Of a stretch of DNA of 64,000 nt, positions 44,516-53,890 are shown piece by piece. The stretch is from Cyclobacteriaceae bacterium. GTDB taxonomy: Bacteria; Bacteroidota; Bacteroidia; Cytophagales; Cyclobacteriaceae. Numbering within the stretch: position 1 is the stretch's first letter; each line of letters opens with the position of its first letter. Both the position numbers and the translations under genes were made by a program. Under the pieces are notes generated by a model. That model searched no databases. It saw only the letters and a program-made list of their open reading frames with translations, and was not told where the DNA came from. The DNA lies in assembly GCA_027533395.1 (NCBI GenBank), contig JAPZUF010000016.1, positions 1 through 64,000 on the forward strand, written 5' to 3'.

Positions 44516-46678
44516 CTAATTTTCGGATGAAGTTGGCGCTTGTGTGTTTTCTTTCTTTTCTGGCTTTGGCAATAATGTTTTGCGCGATAGTCTGAATTTA
44601 CCGGTTTTCTTATCTATCTCAACCAACTTAACTTTAACCTCTTCTCCTACTTCTAAAACACCATCCATAGTCTCTAATCTATCCCACTTGATTTCTGAAA
44701 TGTGTAATAGACCATCTTTTCCTGGCATAAATTCAACGAAAGCTCCAAATTGAACAATAGATTTTACTTTTCCATCATACACTTGACCAACCTCAGGAAT
44801 AGCCACAATACCTTTAATGCGGTTTACGGCTTTATCCATGGATTCCTTGCTTGTGGCAAACACATTTACTACACCCTTATTGCCTACTTCTTCAATAACA
44901 ACTGTAGCGCCACTTACTGCTTGAATATCTTGAACTATTTTACCACCAGGACCAATTACAGCTCCAATCTGATCTTTTTCAATTGTTATGGTAACTGCAC
45001 GCGGTGCATGAGGTTTTAAGTCTACGTTAGGCTTCTCAATGGTCTTCTTCATCTCATTAAGAATGTGCATTCTACCTTCCTTAGCTTGAAGCAATGCTTC
45101 CCTTAAAGTTTCATATGTAAGGCCATCAACTTTTAAGTCCATTTGGCAAGCAGTAATGCCCTTCTCTGTACCAGTTACTTTAAAATCCATATCACCTAAG
45201 TGATCCTCATCTCCAAGGATATCAGATAAGATAGCATGCTTACCAGTTGTAGGATCTGAAATCATCCCCATGGCAATTCCTGATACTGGACCAGAAATTG
45301 GAACACCTGCATCCATCAAGGCCAATGTTCCAGCGCAAACTGTTGCCATTGATGATGAACCATTCGATTCTAGGATATCGGATACTACACGGATAGTGTA
45401 AGGGTTTTCATTATCTGCAGGTAAAACTTGTTTTAAAGCTCTTAAAGCTAAGTTACCATGACCCACTTCTCTTCTTCCTGGGCCTCTGTTAGGTTTAACC
45501 TCACCAGTTGAGAAACCAGGGAAGTTATAATGCAGTATGAATTTATTTGTGCCTTCAAACATGGCACCATCAATCATCTGTTCATCTAGCTTTGTTCCAA
45601 GTGTTACTGTGGTTAAAGATTGCGTTTCACCACGGGTGAAAATAGAAGAACCGTGAGCTGAAGGTAAAAAGTTAACTTCACTCCATATCGGTCTGATTTG
45701 CTTAGTGTTACGACCATCCAAACGAAGTCCGGTTTGAAGCGTTAAATCACGGCTAGCTTTCTTTTGAATGTCGTGGTAATACTTCTTTACCAAGTCTTTG
45801 TTGATGGTAGAATCTTCAGGAATTTGAGCAAGGTAATCTTCCTCAACTTTATGAAAAGCTTCAGCACGTTGATTTTTATTAACAATCATTTGCTTGGCTA
45901 CTTCGTACACTTTGGGATAAAGTTCTGCGAACATTTTTGTGCGCAATTCTTCATCGTTGTTTTCGTGGTTGTAAGTACGTTTTGTTTCTTTACCAACTGC
46001 TTTGGTTAATTCAATCTGTAATTCGCATTGAACCTTGATGGCATCGTGTGCAACTTTTAAAGCTTGCACCATATCATCTTCAGAAACTTCTTTCATTTCA
46101 CCTTCTACCATCAAAAGCTTGTCAACAGAAGCAGCCACGATTAAATCTATATCTGCTTGTTCTTTATCTTTTAGAGATGGATTGATAATGAAGTTTCCGT
46201 TTACTCTAGCCACGCGAACTTCAGAGATCGGGCCATCAAAAGGAATATCGGAAACTGCTAAGGCAGCTGAAGCAGCAAAAGCAGCTAAGGCATCCGGCAA
46301 TGCATTTTCATCACCGGAGATTAACGAAATATTTACTTGAGTATCCGCGTGAAAATCACTTGGGAAAAGTGGACGAATAGCACGATCTACCAAACGACTA
46401 ATCAGAATTTCATAATCTGATAGTTTACTTTCTCTTTTTAAAAAGCCTCCGGGGATTTTACCGGTAGCGGCAAACTTTTCTTGATAATCAACAGAAAGAG
46501 GTAGAAAATCTACTCCTTCCATGGCATCTTGCTTGGCAACAACTGTTGCCAGCAACATGGTGTTTTCCATTTTTAATACAACGGCTCCGTCAGCCTGACG
46601 GGCTAGTTTACCTGTTTCGATGGTAATCTCTCTACCATCGGGCAGCTTGCAGGTTTTTGTTATAACTGTAGGTTTCAT
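44516..46678 (-). CDS. pnp: Polynucleotide phosphorylase, 720 aa
   Basis: Two RNase PH domains (starting at [20 protein letters not shown] and later [16 protein letters not shown]), KH domain with [17 protein letters not shown], and S1 domain with [18 protein letters not shown]. Degrades RNA phosphorolytically as part of the degradosome. Length 720 is the family norm. Downstream of rpsO, but a terminator separates them. Confidence 0.98.
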   Translation of the reverse strand: MKPTVITKTCKLPDGREITIETGKLARQADGAVVLKMENTMLLATVVAKQDAMEGVDFLPLSVDYQEKFAATGKIPGGFLKRESKLSDYEILISRLVDRAIRPLFPSDFHADTQVNISLISGDENALPDALAAFAASAALAVSDIPFDGPISEVRVARVNGNFIINPSLKDKEQADIDLIVAASVDKLLMVEGEMKEVSEDDMVQALKVAHDAIKVQCELQIELTKAVGKETKRTYNHENNDEELRTKMFAELYPKVYEVAKQMIVNKNQRAEAFHKVEEDYLAQIPEDSTINKDLVKKYYHDIQKKASRDLTLQTGLRLDGRNTKQIRPIWSEVNFLPSAHGSSIFTRGETQSLTTVTLGTKLDEQMIDGAMFEGTNKFILHYNFPGFSTGEVKPNRGPGRREVGHGNLALRALKQVLPADNENPYTIRVVSDILESNGSSSMATVCAGTLALMDAGVPISGPVSGIAMGMISDPTTGKHAILSDILGDEDHLGDMDFKVTGTEKGITACQMDLKVDGLTYETLREALLQAKEGRMHILNEMKKTIEKPNVDLKPHAPRAVTITIEKDQIGAVIGPGGKIVQDIQAVSGATVVIEEVGNKGVVNVFATSKESMDKAVNRIKGIVAIPEVGQVYDGKVKSIVQFGAFVEFMPGKDGLLHISEIKWDRLETMDGVLEVGEEVKVKLVEIDKKTGKFRLSRKTLLPKPEKKENTQAPTSSEN

Positions 46679-46717
46679 AGTAGCTTGAATGGGGCGAAGT
46701 GCCCTTGTTAAAAATGC

Positions 46718-46745
46718 AAAAAGGGAACCTTGTTGAGGTTCCCCA
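46718..46745 (-). terminator. Terminator after rpsO (minus strand)
   Basis: On the minus strand GGGAACCT pairs with AGGTTCCC around CAACA, followed by TTTTTGCATTTTT. It lies between the rpsO stop (46763) and the pnp start (46678). Confidence 0.85.
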
Positions 46746-46762
46746 TATTTTTTTGAATCAGA

Positions 46763-47038
46763 TTACTTGCGAAGATCTAGTTGAGAAATGATTGCTCTGT
46801 AACGAGTGATGTCGTTGTTTTGCAAGTAGCTCAATAAACGCTTGCGCTTTCCAACCAATTTGATAAGGCCTTGCTGTGAAGCGAAATCCTTCTTATTGTC
46901 TTTTAAATGCTCAGTGATGTGCTTAATTCTTTCAGTAAATAAAGCGATTTGAGATTCAGGTGATCCTGTATCTTTATCAGATTTATTAAAACCGAATTTC
47001 TGGAAAAGTTCTTTTTTGCTTGATGTCGTCAAAATCAT
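46763..47038 (-). CDS. rpsO: 30S ribosomal protein S15
   Basis: A 91-residue protein of the S15 family: TGSPESQIALFTERIKHIT, HLKDNKKDFASQQGLIKLVG and KRKRLLSYLQNNDITRY. Binds 16S rRNA in the platform. Neighbour of pnp in the common bacterial order, but with a terminator between. Confidence 0.97.
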   Translation of the reverse strand: MILTTSSKKELFQKFGFNKSDKDTGSPESQIALFTERIKHITEHLKDNKKDFASQQGLIKLVGKRKRLLSYLQNNDITRYRAIISQLDLRK

Positions 47039-47093
47039 TGCTTTACACTATTTTCAAGGTGCAAAAGTAAGGAATTAGCGTTAAATACCAAAG

Positions 47094-48872
47094 TTAAGGT
47101 GAAATTTTAGCTATATTTTTTCTCCTTTTTCGGGCAGATTTCCATTTATCCCAAGCTACAGCGTAAAAATCGGTATCAAAAAGTCTTGCATCTTCCTTGG
47201 CTTGTCTAAGAAAAATAAAACCTATAACCAACAAGATGCCATCGGCCATCCAAACTCCAGACATAGGACTCAAAACTCCATTCTTTGCTAACTTTTCGCC
47301 TTGCATGTTTAGCACATAATATATAATGAAGAAAAGTATTGATACTAAAAACGGAACACCTAAACCTCCCCTTTTAATAATTGCTCCTAGCGGTGCACCA
47401 ATTAAAAACATTGCAATACACGCCATTGAACTGGCTAGTATTTTATGCCATTGCACTTCGTAAACAATCCTATTCTTCTTATAGGATTCTATAAACTCTT
47501 TATTGTTTTCAATCTGTGATTTACTTTGCCTTGCATAACCGGCAGCAGATTGTGCCAAAGAAGCTGTGACTGGTATTTGAAGCAAACTATCAACATTAAT
47601 GGCTGGTATGTTTTTAGAAACAATGGATGACTTATTTATTTCTTTTTGAGTTGGCTGAACTATTCTCTTGGATGAAATTATTCTTTGTTTTCTTTTACGA
47701 ATTCGCTCCAATTTTTCTACTTCAAACTCATCTTTTGCATTCTTTTGCAGAGTGTCTTTTCTTTCTATGGTTCTAGTTATTCCAACTTGCTTATTAGTGC
47801 CAATTACATTTATTGTATCGTTAGCTTTAGGGAGCGAATCATAACGATTATCAATTAGTTTTGCTTTCTCTTTCAGAATAAAATCCATTGAATCTTTTTC
47901 CTTCTTATAATTTTTTAATTTTTCAGGAAGTTCAACTTCTTTATCTCTATTTAAGTATGAAAAGAAATTTTGTTTACCTAGGTAATAATTGATTTCTTGA
48001 TTTTGAACAAGGTTAGTCAATGAATCAATATCACCCTGCAACTCACTCATGTTGCGCATAATTCTATCTCCTTGAAACCACTTCTTTTCAGTTCGATTTA
48101 ATTGAAAGGAAGATAAATCGAAAACTACTTGTGATTTATCAAATCTTGTTCTGCTAATCGTTTCTTTTGATACATGGTTGTAATTAGTTTGGCCTGTCAT
48201 GTCTTTTTCAGTGCTATTTCCTTCAGAATAATAATAGCCTGTAAACAATTCCAGCTTTAGGTATTGCTCGTTCATGAAAGTACTCATGCGACCAGAATCG
48301 GCAACCGTTACTTCTTTGTTTCCATCACTTTTTCGGTGGTCATAGATGATAACGTCTTTTAAAGTTTCTCCGTCAGGAAATTTTTTATTGACTTTAATAC
48401 TTACATCCGGAATACCATTAAAAAAAGCTCCGGCTCTTATTTCGAGAGCAGGTTTTTTTTGTTTGATGTCGTACAATAAACTGTAGGCTTCAAGGGCTGC
48501 CTTAGGCACGAGATAATTATTGGTATAAAATGCGATTGAAGTTAGGAATAACACAAAGAAAAAAATGGGATGTAGAGTTCTTGTTAATGAAACACCTGAA
48601 GCCTTGATAGCAGTTAACTCGAAATGCTCGCCTAGATTTCCGTAAGTAATGAGGGATGCCAATAAAACAGCCAATGGCAACCCTACAGGAATCATGAAAA
48701 TAGCAAAGTAAAATAGTAATTGCCCAATGGTTGAAGTATCCAAACCTTTTCCGATGATGTCATCGAAATATTTAAGCATGTGTTGCATTAATAAAATGAA
48801 AACAACAACTAAAAAAGTTAAGATAAACGGACCAATAAATGATTGCAGAATAAGTTTATCTAATTTTTTCAT
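47094..48872 (-). CDS. LptF/LptG family LPS-export permease, 592 aa
   Basis: Three N-terminal membrane helices (about 12-110), a long periplasmic region (about 125-465, charged and partly coiled) and three C-terminal helices (about 470-575, ILASSMACIAMFLIGAPLGA). This is the YjgP/YjgQ arrangement. It forms the inner-membrane part of the Lpt lipopolysaccharide exporter. LptF or LptG cannot be told apart here. The large periplasmic insert, longer than in E. coli, is usual in Bacteroidota. Confidence 0.88.
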   Translation of the reverse strand: MKKLDKLILQSFIGPFILTFLVVVFILLMQHMLKYFDDIIGKGLDTSTIGQLLFYFAIFMIPVGLPLAVLLASLITYGNLGEHFELTAIKASGVSLTRTLHPIFFFVLFLTSIAFYTNNYLVPKAALEAYSLLYDIKQKKPALEIRAGAFFNGIPDVSIKVNKKFPDGETLKDVIIYDHRKSDGNKEVTVADSGRMSTFMNEQYLKLELFTGYYYSEGNSTEKDMTGQTNYNHVSKETISRTRFDKSQVVFDLSSFQLNRTEKKWFQGDRIMRNMSELQGDIDSLTNLVQNQEINYYLGKQNFFSYLNRDKEVELPEKLKNYKKEKDSMDFILKEKAKLIDNRYDSLPKANDTINVIGTNKQVGITRTIERKDTLQKNAKDEFEVEKLERIRKRKQRIISSKRIVQPTQKEINKSSIVSKNIPAINVDSLLQIPVTASLAQSAAGYARQSKSQIENNKEFIESYKKNRIVYEVQWHKILASSMACIAMFLIGAPLGAIIKRGGLGVPFLVSILFFIIYYVLNMQGEKLAKNGVLSPMSGVWMADGILLVIGFIFLRQAKEDARLFDTDFYAVAWDKWKSARKRRKNIAKISP

Positions 48873-48923
48873 GCTTGTGCTAGCGCAATATTTGCGCCAA
48901 AGATAAGAAAAGGCTTGGCAAGA

Positions 48924-49325
48924 CTAGCCTCCTACAATTGTTTTAAGAGCACCTACTAAATCATCCCATAAATCTTGTAACTCTTTCTGATCTTCAAAAT
49001 CGGAATAGTCGGATATATGCAGATAAACAGTTTGGGTTAATTCATTAGTCTCTAATTTAAATTCTATGTAGGATGGATTTTTTTCGTCATCTTGACTTTC
49101 AGGTAGAAATTCAAATTTTACTGAGTGATTAACACGGTGAGCTACTTGACGAGCTTTGTGTTCATCATTATCCCAAAAAAAAGTAAGAACTTTGCTTTCG
49201 TTATCGATTTTTACATCATCGCAAAACCATTCTGATAAGCCGCTGGCAGTTTGCAAATAAGGATAGAGCATCTTAACAGATGCATGAAATTCGTAATCTG
49301 CAGAAAACAATTGCTTGGTCGCCAT
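48924..49325 (-). CDS. START-like domain protein, 133 aa
   Basis: Start at the ATG at 49325; a TTG seven codons upstream is less likely. The Bacteroidota START-like family pattern is seen in FHASVKMLYPYLQTASGLSE, WFCDDVKID and LQDLWDDLVGALKTIVGG. A small hydrophobic-ligand-binding helix-grip fold. Its usual neighbour is the LptF/G gene, as here (51 bases away), although no joint function is proven. Confidence 0.85.
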   Translation of the reverse strand: MATKQLFSADYEFHASVKMLYPYLQTASGLSEWFCDDVKIDNESKVLTFFWDNDEHKARQVAHRVNHSVKFEFLPESQDDEKNPSYIEFKLETNELTQTVYLHISDYSDFEDQKELQDLWDDLVGALKTIVGG

Positions 49326-49397
49326 TGGTTGAGGTTGTTTAATCAAATTAAATCATTTTAAAATTCTTCCCAAAAATCTTTAGAGTTTAAAATTGAG

Positions 49398-49429
49398 TTT
49401 GCGTAAATAAAAGACTTGGTGTATGTTTG
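49398..49429 (+). promoter_or_regulatory. Promoter of tRNA-Met (Bacteroidota type)
   Basis: TTTG (49398), 20 bases, then TATGTTTG (49422-49429) matches the Bacteroidota promoter. It lies 14 bases from the tRNA 5' end. Confidence 0.8.
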
Positions 49430-49443
49430 CGCTCCCAATTCAA

Positions 49444-49517
49444 GGCGAGGTAGCTCAGGCGGTTAGAGCGTTGGATTCATAACCCAAAGGTCGGGGGTTC
49501 AACTCCCCCCCTCGCTA
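49444..49517 (+). tRNA. tRNA-Met (anticodon CAT)
   Basis: Acceptor GGCGAGG pairs with CCTCGCT (one G-U), D-arm, anticodon loop TTCATAA (anticodon CAT) with a non-Watson-Crick A-C closing pair, variable AGGTC, T-arm GGGGGTTCAACTCCCCC. CCA is not encoded. A CAT anticodon could be elongator Met or Ile2; elongator Met is preferred from the body sequence. Confidence 0.9.
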
Positions 49518-49573
49518 CTTTATCCTTCAACATACAACTATTTCAGCGTTTTTTCTTCTTACTTTGGTAGCTG

Positions 49574-50428
49574 ATGATTACCTCAGAACTTCAAGATCAC
49601 GTATGTAAAAATTGTGGCAACGCTTTCAAAGGTTATTATTGTAACATTTGTGGTGAGAAAGTACTCGAGGTTAAGGATAGAAAGATTAAAAGTTTACTAG
49701 GAACTATTTTAATTGCAATAACATTTGCAGACAGTAAGTTTATTAAAACACTATGGTTGATTATTCGTAAACCTGGTTTTTTATCTAGTGAATATGTGCA
49801 AGGCATTCGGGTAAAATATGTGAAACCTTTACAATTGTTTTTTATCCTTAACCTAATCTATTTTCTCTTTCCTGTTTTTCAATTGTTCAATTCTTCTTTG
49901 TACACACAAATCACAATGTTACCCCATAGTGAACTTGCTGCTGAATTAGTGAAAGATGAGTTAGCTGAAAATGGATTAAACTTAAAAGCTTATGCTTTAT
50001 TGTATGATGCCAAATCGCAGAGTTTTGCGAAGCTTTTGATTGTAGTTTTTATCTTTATTTCAACGGTTCCGTTAGCTATAATTTTTAGAAAGAAGAAATT
50101 TTATTTCACCGATCACTCTGCTCTTGCTGTTGAGCTTGCAGCTTTTAATCTGGCAATCAATGCTATTGCTTTAAGTGGTTTGATGTGGGTAATGAATAAG
50201 ATTTTTTCCATAACAGGTAGCTCTCTTGGTATGTATTTAAATGAATGGTTGATTAGTTTGATCTTCATTGCGACCAATCTTTATTTTCTAGCCAGATCAG
50301 GAAGAAATTTCTACAACACAAGAGGAATTAATCTTACTTTACAAACTTTGATGGGTTTAGCAGGTTTATACTTATCGCTAGAAATATATCGTTTGTTTTT
50401 ATTCTTCATTACTTTTTACACATTATAA
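49574..50428 (+). CDS. DUF3667 family membrane protein with zinc ribbon, 284 aa
   Basis: N-terminal zinc ribbon HVCKNCGNAFKGYYCNICGE, followed by the DUF3667 pattern with KTLWLIIRKPGFLSSEYVQG and RVKYVKPLQLFFILNL. About five to six hydrophobic helices span residues 85-280. Family members are common in Bacteroidota and of unknown function. The end overlaps the tail of the AarF-like gene on the other strand by 6 bases. Confidence 0.85.
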   Translation: MITSELQDHVCKNCGNAFKGYYCNICGEKVLEVKDRKIKSLLGTILIAITFADSKFIKTLWLIIRKPGFLSSEYVQGIRVKYVKPLQLFFILNLIYFLFPVFQLFNSSLYTQITMLPHSELAAELVKDELAENGLNLKAYALLYDAKSQSFAKLLIVVFIFISTVPLAIIFRKKKFYFTDHSALAVELAAFNLAINAIALSGLMWVMNKIFSITGSSLGMYLNEWLISLIFIATNLYFLARSGRNFYNTRGINLTLQTLMGLAGLYLSLEIYRLFLFFITFYTL

Positions 50429-51721
50429 AGAAAGTGTTGTATTGACTTTCGCTTGCATATCGTGCAAAATGCTATATAAGCCAAAATATGTACGGTTGAT
50501 GTATAACGCATCCTTAACTCCTCTTGCTTTTTTTGATTCACGAAGTTCTTTCATTTTTGATAACTCCTCACCAAAAGTATATATCTCAGCAAAGTATGCT
50601 TTATCTGAAAAATCAAAAGTGTTGGTTCTGAAGGGTCTGCCTAGTAATTCAACCAAATGAGAAAAAGTTTTGATAAAAAAGTCTCTTTCTTGTTTAGTAT
50701 CATCATCATAAATAAATCTTAAGTCGAAGAAAGCTTCTTCTAATTCCTTTTTATTTTCTAACAACGCTGGATTAAGTAATCTGAAATACTTCTTGTAGAA
50801 GTCATCGCTCATTTCTTTCACACAACCAAAATCAATTACTCCTAACTTACCTTCTGGTGAAACGATAAAATTTCCAGGGTGAGGATCTGCGTGTACAGCT
50901 TTTAGTTGATGCATTTGATGGTGATAGAAATCCCACATCGCCTGCCCTAACGTATGGTTAAGGGGTTCTTCTATTTTAGATTTTAATAGTTCTCCCAAAG
51001 GTTTACCATCTATCCAATCCATCGTTAAGATTTTACTGCCCGACAAAGCCGGAAAATATGTTGGAAAAAGAAGATTCTTAATGTGGCCAGACTTATGCGA
51101 CAATTCAATTGAACGTTTTAATTCCAATTGATAATCTGTTTCTTCCAATAATCTCGTTTCAACTTCTTGAATGAACTCGTTATAATCGTTTACGTTGAGA
51201 TCGAACATACGGAGTGCTATAGGTTTTACCATCGCTAAATCCGATTTCACTGAATCACCAACGCCAGGATATTGTATTTTTACTGCATATTTTGTTAAAC
51301 CAATTGTTGCTTGGTGTACTTGTCCGATGGAAGCAGCATTAACTGCGTTTTTTGTGAAGGTTTCGAATACTTCTTCCGGCTTTTTGCCAAATTGATTAAC
51401 AAAAGTTTTAACTACTAATGGATAAGATAGAGGTGGCGCAGTGTATTGTGCTTTTGCAAATTGTTGTTGGTAGGCTGTTGGTAAAAGATTTTTATCCATG
51501 CTCAACATTTGAGCTACTTTTAAAGCACTACCTTTTAATTGGCTGAGCGATTGATAAATATCACGAGCGTTATCTTCGTGTAGTTCGTCTTTGCTAACTT
51601 CGCTATTGATTAGCTTTTTTCCGTAATGTTTTAAATAGTTTGTTCCAATTTTTGCACCTGTTGCAATAAACTTTCCTGCGCGCTGCACCTTACCGGTAGG
51701 AATCTGCTCCTGCTCTTTCAT
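50423..51721 (-). CDS. ABC1/AarF-family atypical kinase, 432 aa
   Basis: The ABC1 pattern is clear: QLKGSALKVAQMLSMDK (the KxGQ-like motif), AASIGQVHQATIG, IQYPGVGDSVKSDLAMVKP, KAVHADPHPGNFIVSPEG with the HADxHPGN loop and GVIDFGCVKEM. Family members (UbiB/AarF/ADCK) are linked to quinone biology; substrate is unknown in this lineage. It follows the TetR-like gene by six bases, so they form a two-gene unit. Confidence 0.93.
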   Translation of the reverse strand: MKEQEQIPTGKVQRAGKFIATGAKIGTNYLKHYGKKLINSEVSKDELHEDNARDIYQSLSQLKGSALKVAQMLSMDKNLLPTAYQQQFAKAQYTAPPLSYPLVVKTFVNQFGKKPEEVFETFTKNAVNAASIGQVHQATIGLTKYAVKIQYPGVGDSVKSDLAMVKPIALRMFDLNVNDYNEFIQEVETRLLEETDYQLELKRSIELSHKSGHIKNLLFPTYFPALSGSKILTMDWIDGKPLGELLKSKIEEPLNHTLGQAMWDFYHHQMHQLKAVHADPHPGNFIVSPEGKLGVIDFGCVKEMSDDFYKKYFRLLNPALLENKKELEEAFFDLRFIYDDDTKQERDFFIKTFSHLVELLGRPFRTNTFDFSDKAYFAEIYTFGEELSKMKELRESKKARGVKDALYINRTYFGLYSILHDMQAKVNTTLSL

Positions 51722-51727
51722 CTTAAC

Positions 51728-52405
51728 TTAATTGGAAAATCTTCGTTGTTGAAATAAAAATTTAGCAAAATCAAAAGCAGAATCTACTGCACCTTTAGAA
51801 ATTAAATCGAAAGCTAGATTAACTGATTTTTCAATGAATACATCTGTGCTTTCTAAATTAGGACTCATATCTTTTTGCCAATACTGTAGAAATAAAAGAT
51901 AATGTCCCCAGAATAAATCAGGATATCTTTTGTCTAAGAACGGACGCTTTGCTATTTCTTCTTTTACCAATCCATCCATCATTACTTCTTGTAACCAATT
52001 GGTAAATGGCTTTTTTGTTTTCAAAAGAAATGCAGGTTTTGTTCCTACTTTGAAATCGTGCTTCAAAGTATACAATGCGTAGCTTCTGTTTTGCTTTAAC
52101 TTTTCAGCGAAGGCGAAATAAAAAGTTAAAATTTTCTCTCTGGAGGAAAAAGAGGCGAAGTTTTCATCTGACCTTAAAGATTGCAAGGTATCGTTCATCC
52201 AATCTTCCCAAATTCCAGCTGGTATTGTTTCTAAATTGGCAAAGTATTGATAGAATTCACCTTCTTGCCAACCATTGTCTAAACAAAATTTATAAACAGA
52301 TGTAGGAAGTTTACCTTCAGTTAAAACATACTTAATAAAAGCATCTTGAATAACTTTACGGGTATTGGTGCTTTCTTTAGCCTTTGTCTTTTTCACTTTT
52401 TCCAT
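51728..52405 (-). CDS. TetR-family regulator-like protein, 225 aa
   Basis: The N-terminal 65 residues fit a TetR HTH (RKVIQDAFIKYVLTEG, then YKFCLDNGWQEGEFYQYFAN), followed by a helical ligand domain. The protein lies directly before the AarF-like kinase on the same strand and probably regulates or works with it. In several Bacteroidota this pair is conserved in order, from memory only. Confidence 0.78.
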   Translation of the reverse strand: MEKVKKTKAKESTNTRKVIQDAFIKYVLTEGKLPTSVYKFCLDNGWQEGEFYQYFANLETIPAGIWEDWMNDTLQSLRSDENFASFSSREKILTFYFAFAEKLKQNRSYALYTLKHDFKVGTKPAFLLKTKKPFTNWLQEVMMDGLVKEEIAKRPFLDKRYPDLFWGHYLLFLQYWQKDMSPNLESTDVFIEKSVNLAFDLISKGAVDSAFDFAKFLFQQRRFSN

Positions 52406-52444
52406 ATTCTTATAACAGCAAAAACATGGACTTAGTTGAAAAAT

Positions 52445-53347
52445 TCAAAAAAAAATTTCTTGTGCTAAGCGATAGGTATTGGCATGAGCTTCTATTATAT
52501 CCAAAAAATTAGTTGAGTATCCCCCACCCATACTAGCCACGATTGGAATGTGTGCGGATTTCGCCAATTTAAGAATGATTTTATCTCTCATTTTACAGCC
52601 TTCACGGCTTAAAGCCAAACGACCTAGTTTATCTGTAGCCAATACATCGACACCAGATTGGAAAAACAAAAAATCAGGGTTGAACTCGGGTAGAATTTGA
52701 TCTAGGTTTTTCTCAAGTAAATAAAGATAATCTTTGTCTGAGGTGCCATCAGCTAATCCAATATCTAAATCAGATTTCTCTTTAAACAAAGGATAGTTGT
52801 GTTCACCGTGCATGCTGAAGGTATAAACTGATTTATTGTCTTTAAAAATTTCAGCTGTTCCATTACCTTGATGCACATCAACATCAATTACTAAAATTCG
52901 TTTTGCTTTTTGCTTAGCAAGCAAATCAGCGGCTGCTATGGCTATATCATTCAGTAATCAAAAACCTTCACCTTTGTTTGTGAAGGCATGGTGTGTGCCA
53001 CCGGCAATATTCATGGCAACACCATTTTGCAAAGCAAAATCAGCGCAAGAAATAGTACCACCTGCAATCAATTTTTCTCTTACAATCAATTCGTGTGATA
53101 GGGGAAAACCTGTTCTTCTCTCTTCTTGAGGAGTTAATCGGAGATGATTAAGTTTATGCAAATAAGTTAAATCATGAACTCTGATAATTTGTTCTTCTTT
53201 AGCGGGCTGTGGACTGAAAAGATTGGCCTCGAGGAGTGTTCCTTCATAGAGCAATTGTTGAGGTAGAACTTCGTACTTACTCATCGGAAAGCGATGATTA
53301 GGCGGAAGTTTTAAAACATATTCGGGTGACCAAGCTACTTTTAGCAT
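52445..53347 (-). pseudogene. Histone-deacetylase-family gene interrupted by an in-frame TGA
   Basis: The frame runs from the ATG at 53347 through one internal TGA (52960-52958) to the stop at 52445, 300 codons with no shift. Before the TGA: FPMSKYEVLPQQLLYEGTL, GGTHHAFTNKGEGF. After: LLNDIAIAAADLLAK, DVDVHQGNGTAEIFKDN, FFQSGVDVLATDKLGRL and MGGGYS, all metal- or substrate-binding motifs of the deacetylase (AcuC/HDAC) family. The lost residue is the conserved cysteine of GEGFCLxND. The gene is either freshly inactivated, a sequencing error, or read through; nothing else is damaged. Confidence 0.85.
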
Positions 53348-53349
53348 AA

Positions 53350-53388
53350 AACAAAACAGGTAGTTAACAAATTTGCCAACTACCTGTT
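53350..53388 (-). terminator. Terminator between the lipoprotein and deacetylase genes
   Basis: ACAGGTAGTT / AACTACCTGT form a 10-bp stem around 12 bases, followed on the minus strand by TTTGTTTT. It lies after the lipoprotein stop and before the deacetylase ATG. Confidence 0.8.
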
Positions 53389-53406
53389 CTTTCAGTTTAG
53401 GAATTT

Positions 53407-53859
53407 TTAATGTTTGTGGTCATGGTGTCCTTCTCCACCACCATACCATGCTTCTTGTAATTCGTGAAATTTATCGTGTAAGCTTGTTAATGTACTGCTG
53501 ATCTCTTCTGTTTTTCCTCCTGCTACAGCACTTGCTAAAGCATCCGAACCGGCCTTTAATTCTTGTAGTTTTGCTTTAACTTCATCGTTGTTAACTTTTT
53601 CAGGAAGCGGTGCATTGATCCAAGATTCAGCAGATTTAACTAAGTCGGCAGCTAATAATTTAGCAGGCTCAAGATTAGAAGAATCCTTGTAGGGGTGGAA
53701 TGCTTCAGCCATCAACATGTGATAAGCATCCATCTCTTTCCATTCGTTTAGCGCTACTTGTGTTGTATCCGCTACTTCATTGTTGGTTTGTTCTTTTTTA
53801 GTGTTGCATGCTGCCACCATAGCTGCCAATACAACGATTAAAAGTGCATATTTCTTCAT
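53407..53859 (-). CDS. Small lipoprotein, 150 aa
   Basis: Starts at the ATG at 53859, giving a lipoprotein signal MKKYALLIVVLAAMVAAC with the lipobox cysteine at about 18. The mature part is helical and acidic/lysine-rich (WKEMDAYHMLMAEAFHPYKD, KLQELKAGSDALASAVAGG), and ends in GGGEGHHDHKH, a His-rich metal-binding-like tail. No family recognised. The longer frame from 53946 overlaps the next gene and lacks a signal at its start. Confidence 0.75.
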   Translation of the reverse strand: MKKYALLIVVLAAMVAACNTKKEQTNNEVADTTQVALNEWKEMDAYHMLMAEAFHPYKDSSNLEPAKLLAADLVKSAESWINAPLPEKVNNDEVKAKLQELKAGSDALASAVAGGKTEEISSTLTSLHDKFHELQEAWYGGGEGHHDHKH

Positions 53860-53890
53860 AACGATTGTTTGTGCAAAAATATAAATTGAT

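Noticed and set aside
52909-52925. A hairpin 32 bases after the TGA as a bacterial SECIS for selenocysteine
   Set aside because: Only a 7-bp stem with a 3-nt loop is seen and no bulge or typical GU loop; sel genes cannot be judged from this window. Kept as an observation only.
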